Shown here: positions 1 through 5,034 of the stretch, in pieces | How the letters are laid out: each line of letters begins with the position of its first letter | How positions within the stretch are numbered: the stretch's first letter is position 1 | Source: Phycisphaerales bacterium | GTDB lineage: Bacteria > Planctomycetota > Phycisphaerae > Phycisphaerales > SM1A02 | DNA length: 5,034 nt | Direction of reading: 5' to 3' | Assembly (NCBI GenBank): GCA_022447165.1 | Contig: JAKVBR010000125.1 | Span: forward strand, 1-5,034 | Translations under genes and position numbers: made by a program | The notes under the pieces: generated by a model | The model's input: the letters and a program-made list of their open reading frames with translations, nothing else | What the model was told of the DNA's origin: nothing | Database searches by the model: none

Positions 1-844
1 CTAATAGTTGATCAACAGTCATCCACCCCTGTGAAAATGCTATCTCCTCTGGACATGCAATCTTTAAACCCTGCCTGTGTTCTACCATTTGAACAAATTG
101 AGATGCTTCTAATAGAGACTCATGAGTGCCTGTGTCGAGCCATGCGTATCCTCGACCCATTATTTCCACATTCAACTGATTAGAATCCAAATAGAGTCTG
201 TTTAAATCAGTAATCTCATATTCACCGCGTTCAGACGGTTGTAGTGCTTTTGCATACTCAACAACCTGTTCGTCATAAAAATACAAACCTGTCACTGCAT
301 AGTTTGATTTTGGCTCAAGTGGTTTTTCTTCTAATGATGTTGCATTTCCCTGCTCATCAAAATCAACAACGCCATAACGTTCAGGATCATGAACATGGTA
401 GGCAAACACAGTTGCTCCACTTGTTCGTGCAGTCGCAGCGTTCAGTAAATCAACAAAGCCATGACCATAAAAGATGTTATCGCCTAGCACAAGGGTTGAT
501 GGTGAACCATTGATAAACGATTCGCCAATGGTAAATGCTTGCGCAAGGCCATCTGGTGATGGCTGTACTGCATACTCAATTGACATGCCCCACTGAGAGC
601 CGTCGCCAAGCAAATCTTGAAACCGTGGTGTGTCCTGTGGTGTTGAGATGATGAGTACCTCTCTCATGCCACCAAGCATGAGTGTTGAGAGTGGGTAGTA
701 AATCATCGGCTTATCAAACACTGGGAGCAATTGCTTCGACATCGCAAGGGTAATGGGGTGAAGCCTTGTACCCGAGCCACCGGCAAGAATAATGCCCTTC
801 CGCTGCTTTACATTGGCTTGAATATGGTTGTTGTCCGTCATCAT
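1..844 (-). CDS. rmlA: Glucose-1-phosphate thymidylyltransferase RmlA (3' end cut by window edge)
   Basis: This cytoplasmic nucleotidyltransferase makes dTDP-glucose from dTTP and glucose-1-phosphate, the first committed step to dTDP-L-rhamnose. I read 281 codons without a stop before base 1. The family is usually about 290 residues, so only a short C-terminal piece is missing. Visible motifs are the nucleotide-binding loop AGGSGTRL (21-28) with K37-Q38 just after it, QPSPDGLAQA (94-103), LGDN (120-123), EEKP (172-175), VTGLYFY (184-190), GEYEITDLN (207-215) and WLDTGTH (235-241). Together these are diagnostic for RmlA. The start is one of two adjacent ATG codons (844 or 841). The first lies directly after the rmlD TAA, with no clear Shine-Dalgarno, so translation is probably coupled to rmlD. 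About 15 residues precede the KGIILAGG strand, more than in many RmlA proteins. The function is certain from the motifs; the exact start is less so. Confidence 0.96.
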   Translation of the reverse strand, partial: MMTDNNHIQANVKQRKGIILAGGSGTRLHPITLAMSKQLLPVFDKPMIYYPLSTLMLGGMREVLIISTPQDTPRFQDLLGDGSQWGMSIEYAVQPSPDGLAQAFTIGESFINGSPSTLVLGDNIFYGHGFVDLLNAATARTSGATVFAYHVHDPERYGVVDFDEQGNATSLEEKPLEPKSNYAVTGLYFYDEQVVEYAKALQPSERGEYEITDLNRLYLDSNQLNVEIMGRGYAWLDTGTHESLLEASQFVQMVEHRQGLKIACPEEIAFSQGWMTVDQLL

Positions 845-1762
845 TTATATATTGTAAGGTGTAGTCCTACTGGTTAACAAATCGCAAATAGTCTCCTCAA
901 CATCTACTTGCCAATCTGGTAATTCTATCTGAAAAGCGCTTCTCAATTTACTCGTATCAAGTAATGAGTTTTTTGGTCTAATTGCTGCCTGAGCGTACTG
1001 AGATGTTGGAATTGGATGAATTGCTTCTAAAGGCAGTTGTAGATGTTCCCCTCGCTCCATCGCGGTTCTCACGATAAATTTGGCATACTCATGCCAATTT
1101 GTTTCACCAGAAGGCGACAGATGATACGTTCCATAAGCCTCCTTCAAACTCACTGGATTTTCGACGTATTTCGAAAGGATTTGACTCGTTACAGTTGCGA
1201 TCAACTGAGCGGATGTAGGAACCCCTACTTGGTCATTAATCACGTTAAGTTCTGCCTTGCTCGTTGCGAGTTTCAAAATAGTCTTAATGAAATTCGTTCC
1301 CCTGTTGGAATATACCCAACTTGTACGCAATATCAAGTGTTTGCAATTTGATTCGATAATCCGTTCTTCACCGTCTCGTTTTGAAGTCCCGTACACAGAA
1401 AAAGAGTTGCAAAGATCTTGTTCGTTGTACCGACCGTCTTTAGTGCCATCAAACACGTAATCTGTAGAAAAATGAACGAGCAATGCATCATTATCGTTCG
1501 CATACGATGCAAGGTGTCCCACAGCAGTTGCATTAACTTGATGAGCAAGAACTGATTCCGATTCAGCGTTATCAACTGCCGTATACGCAGCGGCATTGAC
1601 GATAATGTCGGGTTGTTCTTGGCGCAACACATGTTTGACTTGTTCATCATCCCTAAAGTCAACTTCTGTGCTATCGAATGCAACAACCGCTCCAAGCTGC
1701 TGCAACTTTTTTAACAGCTCATGCCCCACCTGACCACGTTTACCGAAAAGAAGTACGTTCAT
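845..1762 (-). CDS. rmlD: dTDP-4-dehydrorhamnose reductase RmlD
   Basis: This cytoplasmic short-chain dehydrogenase/reductase carries out the last step to dTDP-L-rhamnose, reducing the 4-keto group of dTDP-4-dehydro-L-rhamnose with NAD(P)H. With the chosen ATG the protein is 305 residues, close to the usual length of about 300. Visible features are the Rossmann motif GKRGQVG (7-13), NAAAYTAVD (56-64), STDYVFDG (99-106) with catalytic T100, the YxxxK pair Y124/K128 in VYGTSK, LRTSWVY (145-151), INDQVGVPT (175-183) and the C-terminal substrate-side segments YHLSPSG (213-219) and RPKNSLLDT (262-270). The open frame continues upstream to a TTG at 1819, but homology begins at MNVLLFGK. That ATG overlaps the rmlB TGA as ATGA, the classic sign of translational coupling, and there is no separate good ribosome-binding site. 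The motif spacing is close to the enterobacterial RmlD I know. Confidence 0.96.
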   Translation of the reverse strand: MNVLLFGKRGQVGHELLKKLQQLGAVVAFDSTEVDFRDDEQVKHVLRQEQPDIIVNAAAYTAVDNAESESVLAHQVNATAVGHLASYANDNDALLVHFSTDYVFDGTKDGRYNEQDLCNSFSVYGTSKRDGEERIIESNCKHLILRTSWVYSNRGTNFIKTILKLATSKAELNVINDQVGVPTSAQLIATVTSQILSKYVENPVSLKEAYGTYHLSPSGETNWHEYAKFIVRTAMERGEHLQLPLEAIHPIPTSQYAQAAIRPKNSLLDTSKLRSAFQIELPDWQVDVEETICDLLTSRTTPYNI

Positions 1763-2817
1763 GCGTAGTTTAGATTGACCCACTCTTGGTACGCACCACT
1801 GGTTACATCGCTCACCCAAGATTCGTTATCAAGGTACCAACTGACGGTTTTTTGTAACCCAGTTTCAAAAGTCTCTTCTGGAACCCAGCCTAACTCAGTT
1901 TGTATTTTTGAAGAATCAATTGCATATCGATGATCATGTCCCGCCCTATCTTCTACAAAGGTGATTTGTTCTGCATAAGAATTCCCATTCGTTTTTGGTC
2001 GGAGTTCATCAAGAATGCTGCAGAGAGTATGCACCACTTCGATGTTTTTCTTTTCAGTGTTACCGCCAATGTTGTAGACTTCGCCAATCATTCCGACTTC
2101 AAGCACTTTTTGGATCGCCTTGCAGTGATCAGACACATATAACCAATCTCTTACATTCTCGCCAGTGCCATAAACTGGCAAGGGTTTGCCTGCTAATGCA
2201 TTGTGAATGATGAGTGGAATTAACTTTTCGGGAAACTGGTAAGGACCATAATTGTTCGAACAATTTGTTGTCAAAACTGGCAGCCCATATGTATGGTGAT
2301 ACGCACGAACAAGATGGTCTGAAGATGCCTTGCTTGCGCTATACGGGCTATTGGGTTGATACCTTGTGGTTTCGGAGAATGCCGGATCTGTGTCAGACAG
2401 TGAGCCATACACCTCGTCTGTCGAGACATGAAGAAATCGAAATGCTTGCTTATCTGTTTCAGATAATTGAGACCAATACGCCCTAGTCGACTCCAGGAGA
2501 TTAAATGTGCCGACAATATTCGTTTCAATAAAGTCCGAAGGCCCATGGATTGAACGATCGACATGTGATTCGGCAGCAAAATTGAGTATTGATGATGGTT
2601 GTTCATCACGTAAAATGGAAGACACTAACTCAGTGTCCCCTATGCATCCTCTTACAAACGAATATTGATCTGAGTTTTGAACGGATTGAAGGTTTGAAGG
2701 ATTCCCTGCATATGTCAGTGCATCTAAGTTAATTACTGGTTCTGAAGAGGTTTCAAGCCAATTCAAAATGAAGTTTGAACCTATGAACCCAGAACCACCG
2801 GTTACGAGTATGGTCAT
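1759..2817 (-). CDS. rmlB: dTDP-glucose 4,6-dehydratase RmlB
   Basis: This cytoplasmic NAD+-dependent extended SDR enzyme converts dTDP-D-glucose to dTDP-4-dehydro-6-deoxy-D-glucose, the second step of dTDP-L-rhamnose synthesis. It is 352 residues, the normal length. Visible features are the N-terminal GGSGFIGSN (7-15), LDALTYAGN (31-39), FAAESHVDRSI (80-90), STDEVYG (132-138) with the catalytic Thr-Asp-Glu at 133-135, Y159/K163 in SPYSASK, NCSNNYGPYQFPEKLIP (185-201), the RDWLYV (223-228) substrate segment and DRAGHDHRYAID (290-301) near the C terminus. The ATG at 2817 is chosen because homology starts at MTILVTGG and AAGGA lies 8 nt upstream. A TTG at 2865 would add 16 unrelated residues encoded across the upstream hairpin. 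rmlB is the first gene of the tightly packed rmlB-D-A run and is separated from the upstream membrane-protein gene by 84 bp. The same intermediate can feed other deoxysugars, but the adjacent rmlD argues for rhamnose. Confidence 0.97.
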   Translation of the reverse strand: MTILVTGGSGFIGSNFILNWLETSSEPVINLDALTYAGNPSNLQSVQNSDQYSFVRGCIGDTELVSSILRDEQPSSILNFAAESHVDRSIHGPSDFIETNIVGTFNLLESTRAYWSQLSETDKQAFRFLHVSTDEVYGSLSDTDPAFSETTRYQPNSPYSASKASSDHLVRAYHHTYGLPVLTTNCSNNYGPYQFPEKLIPLIIHNALAGKPLPVYGTGENVRDWLYVSDHCKAIQKVLEVGMIGEVYNIGGNTEKKNIEVVHTLCSILDELRPKTNGNSYAEQITFVEDRAGHDHRYAIDSSKIQTELGWVPEETFETGLQKTVSWYLDNESWVSDVTSGAYQEWVNLNYA

Positions 2818-2825
2818 TGTGTCAT

Positions 2826-2830
2826 TCCTT
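2826..2830 (-). promoter_or_regulatory. Ribosome-binding site of rmlB
   Basis: The coding strand reads AAGGA with 8 nt between it and the ATG at 2817. This is the clearest Shine-Dalgarno sequence in the window. It decides the rmlB start in favour of MTILVTGG over the in-frame TTG upstream at 2865. rmlD and rmlA lack a comparable site, which fits coupled translation from this entry point. Confidence 0.75.
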
Positions 2831-2838
2831 ACGTATGC

Positions 2839-2857
2839 AAAAAAAGGGCAATTGCCC
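2839..2857 (-). terminator. Possible rho-independent terminator or attenuator upstream of rmlB
   Basis: On the minus strand the perfect palindrome GGGCAATTGCCC (2857 to 2846) is followed at once by seven T (2845 to 2839). It can fold as a 4-bp all-GC stem with an AATT loop. The stem is short for an intrinsic terminator, so efficiency is doubtful, but the hairpin plus T-tract arrangement and its orientation fit termination after the membrane-protein gene. Only 8 nt separate the T-tract from the rmlB Shine-Dalgarno, leaving no room for a promoter between them. Any transcript that carries rmlBDA must therefore pass through this element. It could act as a partial terminator that lowers downstream expression, or as an attenuator. 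Confidence 0.45.
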
Positions 2858-2873
2858 GCCAACAAACCATTTT

Positions 2874-2886
2874 ACCAAAATTTGGT
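2874..2886. repeat. Short inverted repeat in the rmlB leader
   Basis: The 13-bp sequence ACCAAAATTTGGT has perfect 6-bp arms around a single central base. It lies in the 84-bp gap between the membrane-protein stop (2902) and the terminator-like hairpin. A one-base spacer is unsuited to an RNA hairpin with all pairs formed, so a DNA operator-like role is more natural than a terminator. AT-rich palindromes of this size also occur by chance, and I recognise no specific regulator site. Confidence 0.3.
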
Positions 2887-2901
2887 GGTGTTTCCTGTAG
2901 G

Positions 2902-4251
2902 TTATCGATTGGATTGTGGAACCGAGGGATTCTGCATTAAACCAACAAAATACATTGCAATCGTAAAGGTGATTGTGAGTAGCGAGAGCGTTTGAGAAGA
3001 GTAATGGAATGAGTCGAAAAACCCTGCAATGAGCCAGAGCATCAGCAACGAGCACACTATTCCTCCACTCCGGTCAGCATCCCGATACTTCCAACAATAA
3101 AAGACACAGCAACTAATCAGCGTAAGTAACATTGAAATGCCTATCAATCCCCCCTCTGCAATGGTGCTCATATACATGCTGTGCGGATGTTTGGTGCCTT
3201 TAATTGTACGCTTTGTGAATGTTGGCCATTGATCTGCATAGAAAGCCAAACCATCGTCTTCCTCTGTCCACTGGGCGAAGCCGCCCAATCCCAGCCCCGA
3301 CACGGGATTCAATTGTGCTGAGCGTAGCGCACTGCCCCACCATGTGAGTCGGACACCCGTAGAAGATCTTGGATCACTTTCATTTACAAAAGACTGGAAG
3401 CCATTAATCGCTTGATTAACACGAGCATTCAAAAATGTACTCGCGGGGGTGAACCAAATGGTGGCAATAGTAGCCATCATAATCACCGCAAAACTAAGCG
3501 TGTATCGTTTATCTTCTTTAAGCTTACTGATGTTTAGTACTGCAAAAAAGATGGCTACGAACGCAAGTCCGATGATATTTCCACGACCACTCGAAGCAAT
3601 TAATCCAATAGTCGCGAATAAAAATGCAATGGTTGCGATACAGAATTGCCACGATCGTAACGAATGAAGGAAGTAATAGATGATTAACATTGAGGCAGTG
3701 CACCAAAGTCCAGCGCTTGGTGGATGTCCACCCATGAAACCACTGGTCCGTTCAATACTTCCGGTTAGCAGGTACAACTGTAACATGTCAATGAGTTGAA
3801 AGATGTTTAAAAAAAACACCCCTGCAACAATTGCAAGCAACAGCCATTTCCAATGAGGAATAATTGGCCAAAGCAATAATGGGACGAGAAACATACGCAT
3901 CGACCGAAGATGCTCCAAGCCATTTTCTAAACCATCTGTCCACAAGAGTGAAAGTGCATTCCAACCAACAAATACAATTGACAATAACATGATTGGGTTT
4001 ATAAGAATGTTAACCAGACTCTTCCATGTCATATGAAGTCTGATTAATGAATATACAAGCAGTGCACCGAATCCAGTTGAAGCAGCAGTCGTGTTTAATG
4101 GAATCGAGAACATATACAGAGATGCGATGATGAGATGCACTACATCGCCTACTGGTTCACGCTCCTTTATCAATTGAAGTGATGCAATTGAACTACTACT
4201 TGATTGATATAAGGCAGTTTTGTAGACATTTAACATTTGAAGTAAAAACAT
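2902..4251 (-). CDS. O-antigen ligase / Wzy-type polymerase family membrane protein
   Basis: This is a polytopic inner-membrane protein of the O-antigen ligase/polymerase superfamily (Wzy_C-type domain). Such proteins work at the periplasmic face, either joining lipid-linked glycan to lipid A-core (WaaL) or extending repeat units (Wzy). It is 449 residues with about 11-12 hydrophobic helices (roughly 36-55, 60-78, 84-104, 119-133, 137-156, 180-197, 202-220, 224-241, 251-268, 365-386, 396-413, 421-438). A long loop at about 269-364 carries GVRLTWWGSAL (299-309) and NPVSGLGLGGF (315-325), followed by HPHSMYMSTIAEGGLIG (355-371). This last motif, with SSGRG at 220-224, is the family hallmark; the His and Arg correspond to residues needed in WaaL proteins. 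The ATG at 4251 lies 13 nt after the arginase stop with a weak GAG upstream. An earlier ATG at 4329 would overlap the arginase and is less likely. Sequence alone does not separate ligase from polymerase or from protein-glycosylating ligases, so no symbol is given. Confidence 0.85.
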   Translation of the reverse strand: MFLLQMLNVYKTALYQSSSSSIASLQLIKEREPVGDVVHLIIASLYMFSIPLNTTAASTGFGALLVYSLIRLHMTWKSLVNILINPIMLLSIVFVGWNALSLLWTDGLENGLEHLRSMRMFLVPLLLWPIIPHWKWLLLAIVAGVFFLNIFQLIDMLQLYLLTGSIERTSGFMGGHPPSAGLWCTASMLIIYYFLHSLRSWQFCIATIAFLFATIGLIASSGRGNIIGLAFVAIFFAVLNISKLKEDKRYTLSFAVIMMATIATIWFTPASTFLNARVNQAINGFQSFVNESDPRSSTGVRLTWWGSALRSAQLNPVSGLGLGGFAQWTEEDDGLAFYADQWPTFTKRTIKGTKHPHSMYMSTIAEGGLIGISMLLTLISCCVFYCWKYRDADRSGGIVCSLLMLWLIAGFFDSFHYSSQTLSLLTITFTIAMYFVGLMQNPSVPQSNR

Positions 4252-4264
4252 CACGTATCTCAGC

Positions 4265-5034
4265 CTATACAAGCGTTGGAAGGGCTGCGGTGATGAGTTT
4301 GTGCACAAGGTCGCACGCTGCTTCATCATCGTCGCTACTGCGGGGCGTGTATTCTGTCACCTCAAGCCCCATCATGTTGTCACGCATCGGGATTTCGCAA
4401 AGTTCATTGACGAGTTCCTCAAGCATGATTCCCCCATCAACTGGTGTTGCGACAAATGGCGCGTCGATTGGATCGAGTACATCAATATCGATCGTTAATC
4501 CAAAGCCGTTTGTGTCAGTCGTCGCAGTCGTAACTGCCTGCTCCATCGCACTCTTTAAACCATTTCGACGGACAAAATCCATCGTCATGCAGTTGATGTT
4601 CCCCTCATTAAGCCACGCAAGTTCACCTGCGTCAATGTCTCTCGTGCCAATCATTGCGACTTGATGATCTCGAGTGTTACACGCTTTTCCGGCTTCAAGC
4701 ATGACGTCGCTCCCGCGACCCAAAAGCGCTGCAAGTACCATGCCGTGGATGTGCCCAGACGGGCTTGTTTCAAGCGTATTGAGGTCTGGGTGCGTATCGA
4801 CCCAAATGATGCCTAACTCGCCAAATGCCTCTGCAAGCCCCGCATGGAAGCCAATTGCAGAAGTATGGTCGCCTCCAATAATGACTGGAAAGTAACCTTC
4901 TTGAATCACTTGAACAACTGAGGACTTAACGCCCAAAATATGGTTCACAATGATGCGTTCGGTCTCTTCATAAGACGGCGTTGATTCATTCATTTTGGGA
5001 GTACAAGGCACGCGATAAACTTTTGCACCGAGCC
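4265..5034 (-). CDS. Arginase-family ureohydrolase (5' end cut by window edge)
   Basis: This is probably an arginase, a cytoplasmic binuclear-manganese enzyme that hydrolyses L-arginine to L-ornithine and urea. Counting from the first complete codon at 5032, 255 residues are present; the N-terminal strand and the usual GPxAxR segment lie beyond the window. Metal ligands are all visible: H56 in GGDH, D79/H81/D83 in VDTHPDLN, and D182/D184 in IDIDVLDP. Substrate-side residues are also kept: N85, S92 and H96 in the DLN...SGHIHGM segment, RDIDAGE (131-137), and E227 in EVTEYTP. The DxN plus SGxxHG pattern favours arginase over agmatinase or formiminoglutamase. One oddity is His at 94, where animal and many bacterial arginases have Asn (SGNxHG). 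An in-frame GTG at 5011 is not the true start, because the frame stays open upstream and the conserved N-terminal part is missing. The membrane-protein gene follows after 13 nt. Confidence 0.88.
   Translation of the reverse strand, partial: LGAKVYRVPCTPKMNESTPSYEETERIIVNHILGVKSSVVQVIQEGYFPVIIGGDHTSAIGFHAGLAEAFGELGIIWVDTHPDLNTLETSPSGHIHGMVLAALLGRGSDVMLEAGKACNTRDHQVAMIGTRDIDAGELAWLNEGNINCMTMDFVRRNGLKSAMEQAVTTATTDTNGFGLTIDIDVLDPIDAPFVATPVDGGIMLEELVNELCEIPMRDNMMGLEVTEYTPRSSDDDEAACDLVHKLITAALPTLV

Noticed and set aside
1763..1819. TTG start at 1819 that would lengthen RmlD by 19 residues
   Set aside because: The extension lies inside the rmlB 3' end and carries no RmlD homology. The ATG at 1762 begins the conserved Rossmann strand and forms an ATGA overlap.
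2847..2862. Possible RfaH ops / JUMPstart element: GGCGG on the coding strand in the rmlB leader
   Set aside because: Only the first five bases fit the GGCGGTAG-type core; the next bases (GCAATT) do not, and the rest of the JUMPstart sequence is missing.
2818..2865. TTG start at 2865 that would lengthen RmlB by 16 residues
   Set aside because: It would translate the hairpin and T-tract, and it bypasses the good AAGGA site 8 nt before the ATG at 2817.
4252..4329. Upstream in-frame ATG at 4329 for the ligase gene, adding 26 residues
   Set aside because: It would overlap the 3' end of the arginase by 65 bp in another frame, the added residues resemble no signal or membrane segment, and the ATG at 4251 falls naturally after the arginase stop.
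4309..4345. Acidic DDDE stretch near the arginase C terminus as a nucleic-acid enzyme motif
   Set aside because: It is a local run (SSDDDEAA) in the variable region after the conserved EVTEYTP segment of the arginase fold, with no transposase or nuclease context.
4179..4664. Plus-strand open frame of 161 codons, and similar shorter plus-strand frames elsewhere
   Set aside because: They lie antisense to genes with clear family motifs, have low-complexity Ser-rich or otherwise unrecognisable products, and show no ribosome-binding context. They are shadows of the minus-strand genes.

Overview
This window is a compact, one-directional block of five protein genes, all on the minus strand. They read from the right edge to the left edge in this order: an arginase-family ureohydrolase (cut by the right edge), a polytopic O-antigen ligase/polymerase-type membrane protein, then rmlB, rmlD and rmlA (the last cut by the left edge). 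Almost every base is coding. The only sizeable non-coding gap is 84 bp between the membrane protein and rmlB. I see no RNA genes, insertion sequences, CRISPR arrays or long repeats.

The rml genes make dTDP-L-rhamnose. RmlA activates glucose-1-phosphate with dTTP, RmlB dehydrates dTDP-glucose to the 4-keto-6-deoxy sugar, and RmlD carries out the final reduction. The epimerase RmlC is not in the window. The order rmlB-rmlD-rmlA matches the first three genes of the well-known enterobacterial rmlBDAC operon, so rmlC may lie just beyond base 1. The Wzy/WaaL-type protein would polymerise or attach the rhamnose-containing glycan at the periplasmic face of the inner membrane. Together these look like part of an O-antigen or exopolysaccharide locus of a Gram-negative bacterium. 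The gene order and the enterobacterial look of RmlD and RmlA point to Pseudomonadota, but I cannot name a genus.

The rml genes are packed tightly: rmlB and rmlD overlap as ATGA, and rmlA starts at the base after the rmlD stop. The membrane-protein gene follows the arginase by 13 nt. Hand counts of ten 60-base lines in each gene give about 51% GC for the arginase and about 44% for the ligase, which may mark the edge of a variable surface-polysaccharide region beside a more conserved metabolic gene. The 84-bp gap carries a short GC-rich hairpin followed by seven T on the coding strand, just upstream of the rmlB ribosome-binding site. This is the main regulatory signal in the window.

Most of the window is a recognisable surface-polysaccharide segment. 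I did not find convincing evidence of a new system. The points most worth a second look are the arginase next to glycan genes and the terminator-like hairpin in the rmlB leader.
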